From the NCBI RefSeq assembly GCF_018613605.1, contig NZ_JAGGPU010000006.1, forward strand, positions 354,411-418,410: 64,000 nt of DNA. Direction: 5' to 3'. Within the stretch, counting starts at the first letter, position 1. Each line of letters starts with the position of its first letter. Of this stretch, positions 8,817 to 17,330 are shown piece by piece. This stretch comes from Pedobacter sp. ISL-64. Its GTDB lineage: Bacteria; Bacteroidota; Bacteroidia; Sphingobacteriales; Sphingobacteriaceae. Under the pieces are notes generated by a model that was not told where the DNA came from, made no database searches, and saw only the letters and a program-made list of their open reading frames with translations. The translations under genes were made by a program, and so were the position numbers.

Positions 8817-10255
8817 TGTTTGAGGATTAATTGTTTAAAATCAAGGAGTGCAGCGAGTTTGATGCTGCTACTTATACCGAGGTAAAAACTGCCATAGATG
8901 ATGCTTATACCAGCAATTCGCAAAATATTGTTGATGTGATAATGTATTAAACACCAGGTATCGAGGTAGTAACAAGCTACACCTAACAGACTGGATAACA
9001 TTAAAATAGGTACAATATCATGAAGCTGTTCTTTAATTGGGTAATTGATTAATTTGCCACTATATGTTGAATTGATATAATAGGCGAAAACAGTAAAGAA
9101 GAGCTGAAAATATAGAAGTCCCATGATGCCAAATGGAATTACACAGATAATTCCGATTACACTTAGCACCTTTTTTATAATTTCTAATTTCAAGAACTGC
9201 CCGCTTTGACCTTTAACTTTTAAAATATTCAGGTTATATGCGTGTACCGGATATAGAATACCCGCAATACATAAAATCTGAAAATAAGGTACAGATGGCA
9301 GCCATTTATCGGTTAAAAGCAAAGAGATTAAAGGTTGAGCAATAAGTGCTAAAAAAATCAGGATGGGTGCATTCCAGAATAACACCTGCTGCATTAACCT
9401 GCGGTAAACCATTTTAAGCTTTACATCGTCATTGCTGATGTTCGAAAACATAGGATAGGTTACTTTACCAATTGCCGTAGAAATGATCCCAATGGGCAAC
9501 TGACTTAAACTATCTGCCCTGGCATAAAAGCCCAATTGGGCTGCCGCATAAAAGCGACCTATAATAACGGTGTATAAATTTTGATAAATGGTATCCAACA
9601 GGCCGGAAAGTGTCATTTTGTAACCAAAATGAAAGTGCTTTCTGAAGCTTTTTTTATTAAAAATCAGTCGTGGTCGCCAATCTGAATAAAACCAATGTAA
9701 AACGGTAGAAACACTCGCACTCAATAAACTCATCCAAACTAAACTCCAGGTTCCATAACCATTTTTTGCCAGGTAAATACCTAAACAACCGCCTAGTACT
9801 ACTGCAGGTATCTGAATGACCGTTTGCAGTTTAAATTTCATTTCCTTAGTTAATAAAGTACTCTGAATACTAAAAAAGGCATTGATTAAAAAGGTTAATC
9901 CATAAACCCTAACAATATCGGTAAGTGTTGGCTGCCTGTAAAAACCAGCTATTAGCGGTGCTGCAAAGAACAAAACACCATATACAATGATGCTTCCAAA
10001 CAGGTTAAAAAAAAATATGGTAGAAAAATCCTTTTGTCCCGCCATCCTTGTGCGGATCAGTGAGGATGTTAAGCCGCTATCCATTAAGGAATTACCAACA
10101 GCAATAAAAATAGAGAGCATTGCAATTAAGCCAAATTCCGCAGGGCTTAATAAGCGGGCCAATATGATGGTAACGAACAGGTTTATGAATTTAACACTAA
10201 ACTGCTGTCCGATCGACCATATAATGCCCGATCGCGCTTTATATGTTAAACTCAT
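8813..10255 (-). CDS. lipopolysaccharide/capsule repeat-unit flippase (Wzx-like, MOP superfamily)
   Basis: This 480-residue integral membrane protein has about 12-14 hydrophobic segments and begins with RSGIIWSIGQQF, which matches the polysaccharide-synthase/WzxC-TuaB branch of the MOP exporters. GLIAMLSIFIAVGNSLMDSGL near residue 45 is a typical family stretch. It should flip undecaprenyl-diphosphate-linked repeat units to the periplasmic face, feeding the polymerase at 4460-5677. The ATG at 10255 comes 4 bases after the nucleotide-sugar dehydrogenase stop, and the gene end overlaps the next start by 4 bases. WzxC-type flippases are mostly linked with colanic-acid-like exopolysaccharides, which suits the Wza/Wzc pair upstream. 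Confidence 0.9.
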   Translation of the reverse strand: MSLTYKARSGIIWSIGQQFSVKFINLFVTIILARLLSPAEFGLIAMLSIFIAVGNSLMDSGLTSSLIRTRMAGQKDFSTIFFFNLFGSIIVYGVLFFAAPLIAGFYRQPTLTDIVRVYGLTFLINAFFSIQSTLLTKEMKFKLQTVIQIPAVVLGGCLGIYLAKNGYGTWSLVWMSLLSASVSTVLHWFYSDWRPRLIFNKKSFRKHFHFGYKMTLSGLLDTIYQNLYTVIIGRFYAAAQLGFYARADSLSQLPIGIISTAIGKVTYPMFSNISNDDVKLKMVYRRLMQQVLFWNAPILIFLALIAQPLISLLLTDKWLPSVPYFQILCIAGILYPVHAYNLNILKVKGQSGQFLKLEIIKKVLSVIGIICVIPFGIMGLLYFQLFFTVFAYYINSTYSGKLINYPIKEQLHDIVPILMLSSLLGVACYYLDTWCLIHYHINNILRIAGISIIYGSFYLGISSSIKLAALLDFKQLILKQ

Positions 10256-10259
10256 GACC

Positions 10260-11558
10260 TTACAATCGAACCGTTTCTAATGATTGTGGCAATACTGCTT
10301 TTATATCGTACACCACACATTCCGGTTTACGCAATGCTGTGATATTTAAATTATTAAAAGCTTCGTGCGCTACTGCCAGTATAATTCCATCGTACTTTCT
10401 GGTTTTTGATGAACCATTTTCGCAAATAATACCATAGTTATGCTTGGCCTGATCGGCATTTGCCCAGGGATCGTGAATGGTTACTTTAACTTTGTATTCT
10501 TCCAACCGCCTTACAATATCAATTACTTTAGTATTGCGTACATCAGGACAATTTTCTTTAAAGGTAAAGCCCAGCACCAGCACTTCTGCTCCCACAATAT
10601 GGATGTTTTTAGCGATCATTTTTTTGATGATCTGATCAGCCACGTATTTACCCATTCCATCGTTTACACGTCGTCCGGCTAAAATAATTTCAGGGTGATA
10701 GCCAGCTTCCTGTGCTTTTTGAGCCAAATAATATGGATCTACACCAATACAATGTCCACCAACCAAACCTGGTTTAAAATTGAGGAAATTCCATTTGGTT
10801 CCGGCTGCCGCTAAAACCTCAGAAGTATCGATACCGATCTGGTTAAAAATCATGGCTAGTTCATTTACAAAAGCAATATTGATATCGCGCTGGGCGTTTT
10901 CAATAACTTTTGCTGCTTCCGCTACTTTAATAGACGAAGCTTTATAAGTTCCGGCAGTAATTACCGAACGATACAGCGCATCTATTTTTTCTGCAGCTTC
11001 GGGAGTAGAGCCTGATGTGATTTTTAAGATATTGGCAACAGTATGTTGTTTATCTCCAGGATTAATACGCTCTGGAGAATAACCAGCAAAAAAATCTTTA
11101 TTGAAAACCAAACCAGATCCTTTTTCTAAAATGGGTACACATTCGTCTTCAGTTACACCAGGATATACAGTTGATTCGTAAACCACTATATCTCCCTTCT
11201 TTAAAACCTTAGCCACAACTGAACTCGCTTTAATTAAAGGTGTTAAATCTGGCCTGTTATTTTTATCAACAGGCGTTGGCACTGTAACAATGTAAACCGA
11301 CGAGCTGCGTAATTTTTCGATTTCATTGGTACAGTACAGGCCTTTTAAAGTTGTGCATTCGAAGGTTAAAACCTCATTCAATTCTGATTCATTAACTTCC
11401 AATGTATTGTCGTATCCAGCTTTTAATTCTGCTATCCTGCTCTGGTTAATATCAAAGCCAAATACCTTGTATTTTTTTGCAAACTCTACTGCCAACGGTA
11501 AGCCAACGTAGCCAAGACCAATTACCGTCATTTTCAGATTATCTTCAGCGTTATACAT
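10260..11558 (-). CDS. nucleotide-sugar dehydrogenase (UDP-GlcNAc/GalNAc 6-dehydrogenase type)
   Basis: This 432-residue enzyme of the UDP-glucose/GDP-mannose dehydrogenase family oxidises a sugar C6 alcohol to a carboxylate with two NAD+. It has the N-terminal Rossmann motif [12 protein letters not shown], the central [12 protein letters not shown] stretch and the catalytic cysteine in [28 protein letters not shown] in the C-terminal domain is typical of the WbpA/TviB/VpsB branch, which uses N-acetylated UDP-hexosamines rather than UDP-glucose. The ATG at 11558 overlaps the antiterminator stop by 8 bases. A second Met at position 10 (MTVIGLG) is a possible alternative start. The product would be a UDP-N-acetylhexosaminuronic acid, a plausible target for the amidotransferase at the operon end. 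Confidence 0.92.
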   Translation of the reverse strand: MYNAEDNLKMTVIGLGYVGLPLAVEFAKKYKVFGFDINQSRIAELKAGYDNTLEVNESELNEVLTFECTTLKGLYCTNEIEKLRSSSVYIVTVPTPVDKNNRPDLTPLIKASSVVAKVLKKGDIVVYESTVYPGVTEDECVPILEKGSGLVFNKDFFAGYSPERINPGDKQHTVANILKITSGSTPEAAEKIDALYRSVITAGTYKASSIKVAEAAKVIENAQRDINIAFVNELAMIFNQIGIDTSEVLAAAGTKWNFLNFKPGLVGGHCIGVDPYYLAQKAQEAGYHPEIILAGRRVNDGMGKYVADQIIKKMIAKNIHIVGAEVLVLGFTFKENCPDVRNTKVIDIVRRLEEYKVKVTIHDPWANADQAKHNYGIICENGSSKTRKYDGIILAVAHEAFNNLNITALRKPECVVYDIKAVLPQSLETVRL

Positions 11559-12099
11559 AATGTTGTTGCGTATTTACGGTTAATGTTAAGTTGCTTATTG
11601 GCACTCTGGTAACTAAAGCACAGTCTAAATGATCGAATGACATTAAAACATGCTTACCTTGAATCTGGATCACCTCTCCTTCCTGATTATGGAAGAGACC
11701 ATTACTGATCCGAACACGGTCTCCTTTGGAAACACCGGTTAAACTCACTACATCTACATCATTGTAGGTATCCATAATGTGTTTCAACTTTTCAATCTCA
11801 CTATCCCGAACTACTGCAGGTTTACCCATGTAATTAATAAAGTTTAAAACACCTAGTGTATACCTGATTTTGTAACCTTCACGCTCATCAATTTTCACAA
11901 AAACATATCCGGTAAAAAGCGGAAGGCTAACTATTTTCTTTCTATCGGCCCATTGATTTTCTACGTTACGCACAGGGCAAAAAGATTCGAAACCTTGCTC
12001 TTGCAGCAAACGGTCAACTTTTTTCTCCCAACGTGGGCGGGTATAGATCACAAACCATTTTTTTGCGAACGAGGGCTTGATGTTAATTGTAGATTCCAT
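11551..12099 (-). CDS. UpxY/NusG-like transcription antiterminator
   Basis: This 182-residue NusG paralogue has an N-terminal NGN domain ([16 protein letters not shown], then [13 protein letters not shown]) and a C-terminal KOW domain ([12 protein letters not shown], then QEGEVIQI). In Bacteroides, UpxY proteins bind RNA polymerase early in a capsule operon and let it read through terminators in the leader of that same operon; RfaH is the enterobacterial counterpart. The family usually sits first in the operon. Here it is third, behind the Wza and Wzc genes, with a 263-base gap upstream that holds two operator-like palindromes. It overlaps the dehydrogenase start by 8 bases. It most likely acts on the biosynthetic genes downstream; no UpxZ-type partner is seen. 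Confidence 0.88.
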   Translation of the reverse strand: MESTINIKPSFAKKWFVIYTRPRWEKKVDRLLQEQGFESFCPVRNVENQWADRKKIVSLPLFTGYVFVKIDEREGYKIRYTLGVLNFINYMGKPAVVRDSEIEKLKHIMDTYNDVDVVSLTGVSKGDRVRISNGLFHNQEGEVIQIQGKHVLMSFDHLDCALVTRVPISNLTLTVNTQQHYV

Positions 12100-12226
12100 T
12101 TTTTTGATGAGGTTATAGTTTTATTTTTTAGATAATTTGATACAGCTTCGCTATATCACTTACATGACAATTTTATTTTCAAATCTTATTTTGCTTTTTG
12201 GGCAAAAGGGCAATCTAATTAAGAGT

Positions 12227-12295
12227 TGTTTGCAAACAGCTAATGCCTTTAATCGATGCGCAGTTTAAGCATCACGGCCTTATTGTTTGTAAACA
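12227..12295. promoter_or_regulatory. pair of operator-like 12-base palindromes upstream of the antiterminator gene
   Basis: TGTTTGCAAACA at 12227-12238 is a perfect palindrome, and TGTTTGTAAACA at 12284-12295 is the same except at one central base. The two lie 57 bases apart (start to start) in the gap between the Wzc and UpxY genes. The nearer copy is about 130 bases upstream of the UpxY ATG. Paired dyads of this size suit a dimeric DNA-binding protein. No matching regulator gene lies beside them, so the function is inference. Confidence 0.4.
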
Positions 12296-12362
12296 GAATT
12301 AAATCGTTTGGGGACGTTTATTTGGTAAAGGGCAAGGTATTCTCTTTTAAAACAAGGTAGAT

Positions 12363-14654
12363 TTAGTTTGCCATGGCATAACCGTAACCACCGTAGCTGT
12401 ATTTTTGGCTTTTCTCCCTTTTGGCATCGTTAAAAACAACCATCGGATTTTTAAGCTTATTGTTTTCGCAAATATCTTTCAATATGGCCAGCTGGTATTT
12501 ATTGGTATAATTATACCGCACCAGGTAAATGCTTACATCGGCATATTCGGCCAAACTAAAGGCATCAGCCACCTGGCCAACCGGCGAAGTATCGATAATG
12601 ATGTAATCGAACCTATCTTTCAGTTCATCAAACAATAAATCCATCTTTGGGCTCATCATTACTTCAGCAGGGTTTTCAGGCAACTGGCCACATCCAATAA
12701 CCGAAATGTTGCCTGAAATACTTGTAGGTTTAATAATATCATCTAAAAACACAGATTCACCAATTAAATAGTCGGTTAACCCAGTAGTTTGTTTTAAATC
12801 AACCTTATTCAAGAGATCAGGTTTTCTTAAATCGAATTCAAGCACAACAACTTTTTTATCAAGCATACCTAAGGTGGTAGCCAGGTTTACGCTAAAGAAT
12901 GTTTTACCCTCTCCTTTCATACTCGAGGTAACCAACATTACTTTATTTTCGATATTGTTAGACATCATTCCTAAATTCATTCTAATGTACCTAAACAACT
13001 CTGATATGGTAGAACGGTTATCTTTTTGAAACACGATGGTACTTTTATCCAGGTTATGAGAAAGTTCGCCAAGCATTTTTACGCCTGTTAGCTCAATAGT
13101 ACTGGCATCTTGTACCTTGTTGTTGAAAAATCCTTTTGCGTAAATTACCCCAGCCGGAACAAAAAACCCTAAAATAAATGCACACAGATACAAAAGAGGT
13201 GGCTTAGGGCTATTTGGTTTAGTGTCATAAGCGGGCTTATCTACTATCTGAGAGGTTGGTACGGTGGCCGAAAGCGATAAAGCAGTTTCCTCTCTTTTTT
13301 GCAGCAAATATTTATATAAACCTGATTTTACACTTTGTTCACGACTTCTTTCTAGCAACCCACGCTCTATTGTAGGTACTGATCTAATTTTATTGTCGAA
13401 TTGAGAGTAGTTGGCACTCAAGTTATTTCTTTCAATAACAAAACCTTGTTTAATGCTAGATAGGTTTTCTAAAATACTAGTTTTTAAGGTTGCTATTTGC
13501 TCATTAAGGTTTAGTACCAAAGGGTTTTCTGCATTGGCGGTACGCAGCATCCTATTTCTTTCCAATTGTAGATCGTTAAATTTTGAAATCAATGAATTCA
13601 AAATCGGATCTTTTAAGCCCATTGCACTTGGGGCCAGGTTAAACTGACTTTGTCTACCTCTGAAATAATTTTCGATAGATCGTAATAACCTCAGTTGAAC
13701 TGAAGATGTTTCCAATAACTGGTTATACTCTCCTGAGCGTGCAGCATTCATCTGTGCATCCATATTAACATCGGTAACACGGTTTTGCTGTTTATAGTTT
13801 TCTACATCCTCTTCGGTACCAGTAAGATCTGCAACCAGGTATTTTAGGCGATTATCGATAAATTTAATGGTATTTCGGGCAATGATATTTTTGTTATTAA
13901 CATTGTTAATATTATAAGTTTCAATCAGATCGTTAAGAATATCAATTCCCCGCTGTGGAACAGCATCGTTCAAACTAATGGTAATGGTATTCGCATCTTT
14001 AACAACCGGAACTATCTTTAATGAAACCAGGTTATAAGCCTCTGTCATTTTGTACAGGTTTTTAAACTGCAATTTAATTTTACCAAATTCAGCCTTAAAA
14101 GCCGGGCCTTTATCTATTTTAATCGCGTAGTTTTTAGTATTAATGGTATCGCCATACTTTACAATATTGGTCATTAGGCTGTCCTTAATGATATAAGAGA
14201 TTTCATCCAGATAGGAAACATTAATTTTTCTGGCATAAGCGCCATTTTTTAAACTAATAGCGGTAACTACAAGTGGAGAGGTTTTTCCATAAAGCTCCTT
14301 TTCTCTAATCCCCTCTTTCTTAAAGTAAGCGGTTTCTAAGTTTAGTTTTTTCAATACTTTAAAAATCAAATCCCTCGACCGTAAAATCTCAATTTCATTA
14401 TCAACCGTTTTAACCGTTTGAAACATATTAAGATCACTGAAAGCGGTACTGTTAGACATTGCTGCACCATTTTTATCATCAGAGATTAATAGTGTACTGC
14501 TCACTTTATATTTTGGTGGGGTAATGTAAAGAAAAACATATACAGCAGTCATAGAAATAATGATACTGATTAAGAAATAGCGCCAGTTTCTGGCAAATCT
14601 TGTCATAGTTTCTGCAAAATCTTTTGCGCCACCATTTGTACTTTGTTTAATCAT
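12363..14654 (-). CDS. Wzc-like polysaccharide co-polymerase/BY-type tyrosine kinase
   Basis: This 763-residue inner-membrane protein controls chain length and export. The N-terminal Wzz domain is bracketed by membrane helices near residues 31-50 and 490-510, with a long periplasmic coiled-coil region between. The cytoplasmic kinase has the Walker A motif SSMKGEGKT (about residues 575-585), a Walker A' variant VVVLEFDLRKPD in place of the common acidic IDxDxR form, and Walker B YIIIDTSPVG. The C-terminal tail carries four tyrosines within nine residues (YSYGGYGY), the cluster that is autophosphorylated in this family. The gene follows the Wza lipoprotein by 22 bases. It should pair with that lipoprotein to form the trans-envelope export machine. 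Confidence 0.95.
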   Translation of the reverse strand: MIKQSTNGGAKDFAETMTRFARNWRYFLISIIISMTAVYVFLYITPPKYKVSSTLLISDDKNGAAMSNSTAFSDLNMFQTVKTVDNEIEILRSRDLIFKVLKKLNLETAYFKKEGIREKELYGKTSPLVVTAISLKNGAYARKINVSYLDEISYIIKDSLMTNIVKYGDTINTKNYAIKIDKGPAFKAEFGKIKLQFKNLYKMTEAYNLVSLKIVPVVKDANTITISLNDAVPQRGIDILNDLIETYNINNVNNKNIIARNTIKFIDNRLKYLVADLTGTEEDVENYKQQNRVTDVNMDAQMNAARSGEYNQLLETSSVQLRLLRSIENYFRGRQSQFNLAPSAMGLKDPILNSLISKFNDLQLERNRMLRTANAENPLVLNLNEQIATLKTSILENLSSIKQGFVIERNNLSANYSQFDNKIRSVPTIERGLLERSREQSVKSGLYKYLLQKREETALSLSATVPTSQIVDKPAYDTKPNSPKPPLLYLCAFILGFFVPAGVIYAKGFFNNKVQDASTIELTGVKMLGELSHNLDKSTIVFQKDNRSTISELFRYIRMNLGMMSNNIENKVMLVTSSMKGEGKTFFSVNLATTLGMLDKKVVVLEFDLRKPDLLNKVDLKQTTGLTDYLIGESVFLDDIIKPTSISGNISVIGCGQLPENPAEVMMSPKMDLLFDELKDRFDYIIIDTSPVGQVADAFSLAEYADVSIYLVRYNYTNKYQLAILKDICENNKLKNPMVVFNDAKREKSQKYSYGGYGYAMAN

Positions 14655-14676
14655 GATATAATGTTTTAAGAGACGT

Positions 14677-15435
14677 TTAACGACGAAGAACAGCTGTGAT
14701 TAATACTGCCACTGCAGATATTGAAGCAATAACTACTGGCATAATGCGTGTATTAGGACTATATTCAATCGCTTTCGATTTGTCTGGTTCTACATACACC
14801 ACATCGTTTTGTTTCAGATAAAAGAATGGAGAATCCATCACATCCTGATTGTTCAGGTTAAGTCTTTTCATCACTCTTTGACCATCCTGTTGTCTGATTA
14901 CCAAAACATTTTCCCTTTTGCCATAAACGGTCATATCGCCCGCCATTCCCAGGGCTTCCAAGAGGTTAATATTATCTCCCTGTACGGTAAAAGTTGATGG
15001 TCGGTTTACCTCACCAATTACCGTTACTTTAAAATTGACCAACTGAACATCAACTACCGGTTTTTTAACGTACTTATCTAATTCTTTCGAGATGGTAGCC
15101 TGTGCCTGCTCAATAGTTAAACCTTCTAAACGAACGTTGCCTACAACGGGTAGGTTAATCATTCCGCCTTTACTTACCCGGTAACCTTCTGTTTTATAAT
15201 TATTTTCAGCGTTTGCATTTCGGGTATTAACAGCAAATAAAACATTCGACTCTTGATTTAAGCTGTTTATACTTATGCTTAAAAGGTCATTTTGCTGAAT
15301 TTTAACTTCCTGACCTTGAAGCTTTACTTCGCTAGTTTGTTTAGCCAGGTTACTGAAATATACAAGATCTCTTCTGGTAGCGCATCCGGTGATAATGCTT
15401 GTATATATTGCGATAAATAATATTACTTTCTTCAT
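14677..15435 (-). CDS. Wza-like polysaccharide export lipoprotein
   Basis: This 252-residue protein has a lipoprotein signal peptide ending in the lipobox ITGC (Cys18), then a polysaccharide export domain (QNDLLSISINSL, PVVGNVRLEGLTIEQAQATI) and an SLBB-type beta-grasp segment (VTVIGEVNRPSTF). A hydrophobic helix near the C-terminus (about residues 228-248) probably spans the outer membrane, as the C-terminal helix does in Wza. It is shorter than E. coli Wza, which has extra SLBB repeats; this single-SLBB size is common in Bacteroidota. It is the first gene of the operon, with a 717-base upstream gap. It forms the outer-membrane exit for polymer handled by the Wzc protein encoded next. Confidence 0.94.
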   Translation of the reverse strand: MKKVILFIAIYTSIITGCATRRDLVYFSNLAKQTSEVKLQGQEVKIQQNDLLSISINSLNQESNVLFAVNTRNANAENNYKTEGYRVSKGGMINLPVVGNVRLEGLTIEQAQATISKELDKYVKKPVVDVQLVNFKVTVIGEVNRPSTFTVQGDNINLLEALGMAGDMTVYGKRENVLVIRQQDGQRVMKRLNLNNQDVMDSPFFYLKQNDVVYVEPDKSKAIEYSPNTRIMPVVIASISAVAVLITAVLRR

Positions 15436-16152
15436 AGCTTAAGTAATGTTTAGTTTTTTGTTTCGTTTTATTGAGAACTAAGCTATGCAATTAAGCATCA
15501 ATGTTTTATAGGCAGATGGGGGGTTGTAATTAAATTGTATAAAATATAACCAGCATGCACAGCATTTTAAATACTATGCCCATAAATTGCACATCATTTG
15601 TAAATTTTACAACGCATAATATGTGTAATATTCTGGCCGTTTTTTTACCCTAAAAAGTATGTTTTCCGATAAAATCTTAATCTGTAAAACTCAAAAAACA
15701 TCAGAAAATGTTTTAACATTTAAAAAAGCTATTTAATACTACAATTTACAGGGGAAATAAAATGATTTTATAAAATTTCAAAGAAAAACTGGCGATTACC
15801 AAGCCTAGATTTAGTGGTTAATTGACTATTTTTCCCTAATCAGGGATTGAACAAGCTGCGCTTCGCATATTTCTGTGCAAGCTGTTTTACAATACATTTT
15901 TAATTGTCTAAAAATTACATTCCGCTTAACACGATTGAGTTTCCTTAACAGCGGTATGTTCATGGCGATCGATCCAGATAAAACGATTAACATAAAAGTA
16001 ATATCCCTTTAAAGCAGCGCAAAAAGTAAAAAAATGCGCAACTGTGAAAGCTGTAAACCCGAATTAGCAAAATATGTACAGTATGCTTTAAAAAGGTTTA
16101 AAAGCCTGTTTTATGCATAAATTCGTTAGAAACCTAAAAACAAGAATTAAAT
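15436..16152. other. 717-base non-coding divergent region
   Basis: This gap separates the leftward polysaccharide operon from the rightward acetyltransferase gene. It is very AT-rich, with runs of A and T and no open frame of useful length. Promoters for both directions must lie here. I could not find an exact TAnnTTTG box in either orientation close to a start; a near match lies at 15651-15660 (TACTTTTT on the minus strand). The length would allow a long transcribed leader for the polysaccharide operon, as expected where an UpxY antiterminator acts, but no clear terminator hairpin was seen. Confidence 0.6.
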
Positions 16153-16830
16153 ATGAAAGTTATTATTTATGGAACTGGAAAAATGGCTGAATTTATCTGT
16201 TACTCCTTTATGAATGACAGCGATTACAATGTTGTTGCCTTTTGTGTTGATGATGCGTATGTACCTCCTGCAGGAAGTATGCTATTAGGATTACCCATTT
16301 TAAGTCTCACCCAGGTGATTAAAGATTTTCCCCCAGAAACCCATAAAATGCATATAGCCATTGGTAGAAACAGTGCCAGGGAAAGCGTGTACCACAGGGT
16401 GAGCGAATCTGGCTATAGTTTTGCAAATTATATTTCATCGAAAGCCAACGTGTGGCCCGATTTGGTATTTGGACACAATACTTTTATCGATCAGTGCTGC
16501 GATATACAGCCTTTTGTAAGCATTGGTAATAATTGTATGCTTATCGGCGCGCGGATTGGTCATCACTCTACGATAGAAAACAATGTTCTGTTATCGGGCA
16601 ATATCTTGGCGGGAAATGTAACCATTGGTAATAATTCTTTTTTAGGAATCAATTCTGCTGTAAAAGAAGATATTGTTATTGGCAGCCACAACATTATTGG
16701 CGCAGGCGTTTTTATAAACAAGAATACTGAAGATTACGCCATTGTTTCAAATGCAACAGTACCTCAACGCGTTGGCGATTCTAAACGTTTTGTGATGTTT
16801 AACAAAGCGCAAGATGTAAAACAGACCTAA
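16153..16830 (+). CDS. NeuD/PglD-like sugar O/N-acetyltransferase
   Basis: This 225-residue protein has an N-terminal Rossmann-like substrate domain (IIYGTGKMAEFI) followed from about residue 95 by hexapeptide repeats that fold as a left-handed beta-helix (VSIGNNCMLIGARIG, LAGNVTIGNNSFLGINS, IVIGSHNIIGAG). The family acetylates sialic acid or the 4-amino group of UDP-amino-sugars using acetyl-CoA. The histidine pair in RIGHHSTIE matches the catalytic position of the PglD group. With two DegT aminotransferases in the neighbouring divergent operon, acetylation of a nucleotide-linked amino-sugar is likely. It is a single-gene unit ended by the strong hairpin at 16843-16880. A role in sialic acid is unlikely, as no other neu gene is present. 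Confidence 0.88.
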   Translation: MKVIIYGTGKMAEFICYSFMNDSDYNVVAFCVDDAYVPPAGSMLLGLPILSLTQVIKDFPPETHKMHIAIGRNSARESVYHRVSESGYSFANYISSKANVWPDLVFGHNTFIDQCCDIQPFVSIGNNCMLIGARIGHHSTIENNVLLSGNILAGNVTIGNNSFLGINSAVKEDIVIGSHNIIGAGVFINKNTEDYAIVSNATVPQRVGDSKRFVMFNKAQDVKQT

Positions 16831-16842
16831 TAAACGCTATCC

Positions 16843-16880
16843 ATAAAAAAAGGGAAACGTTAATGTTTCCCTTTTTTTAT
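16843..16880. terminator. bidirectional terminator between acetyltransferase and receiver gene
   Basis: A perfect 16-base stem (16843-16858 with 16865-16880) closes a 6-base loop. The stem has seven A on one side and seven T on the other around a GGGAAAC core, so it can work for both the rightward acetyltransferase and the leftward receiver gene. Confidence 0.9.
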
Positions 16881-16896
16881 CAGGCTTAATTTTTAA

Positions 16897-17286
16897 TTAA
16901 ACTTTTGTTTTATTTTCAGCGCTTCGTTTCAGCTGTGCATTAATACGCTCCAAAACATCATAAATATCAAAAGGTTTACTGATATAATCATCAGCAAATG
17001 CATCAATAGCTTTCTGTTCGCTATTATTCTGTGCAGACATTACGATAATTGGGATGTGTTTGGTAAAAATATCAGTTTTTAAATCTTCACAAATTTCTGC
17101 TCCGTTTCCATCTGGTAACATTACATCAAGTAAAAAAAGATCAGGCATTGCATCCTGGATATTTTTCTTTAACTCAGCAAATGATGATGAAAGCTGCAAT
17201 TCGAAACCCTCATCTTTTAATAGAATTTCAATAACGTTTCTGATCTCCTGATCATCCTCTAAAATGTGTATTCGTTTTCTTTCCAT
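16897..17286 (-). CDS. single-domain response regulator (receiver only)
   Basis: This 129-residue CheY-like receiver has no output domain. The acidic pair is in ILEDDQE (Asp11-Asp12), the phospho-acceptor is Asp54 in LLDVMLPDG, the switch Ser is in VMSAQ, and the conserved lysine is Lys104 in SKPFD. The start is the ATG at 17286; the open frame extends two codons further to a TTG at 17292. It is the next gene downstream of the DeoR repressor, on the same strand, and no histidine kinase is adjacent. Single-receiver proteins act by protein contact or as phosphorelay intermediates. Its link to glycerol control is positional only. Confidence 0.88.
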   Translation of the reverse strand: MERKRIHILEDDQEIRNVIEILLKDEGFELQLSSSFAELKKNIQDAMPDLFLLDVMLPDGNGAEICEDLKTDIFTKHIPIIVMSAQNNSEQKAIDAFADDYISKPFDIYDVLERINAQLKRSAENKTKV

Positions 17287-17330
17287 GTTCAAATTATAAT
17301 GTTTGGATTATACCGTTCGCGTGGAATGCG

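Noticed and set aside
15436..16152. Search for a structured RNA or terminator in the polysaccharide leader
   Set aside because: Only weak AT-rich dyads were found; nothing strong enough to call.
16153..16830. Sialic acid pathway assignment for the NeuD-like acetyltransferase
   Set aside because: No neuA, neuB or neuC homologue is present; the amino-sugar acetyltransferase role fits the neighbouring operon better.
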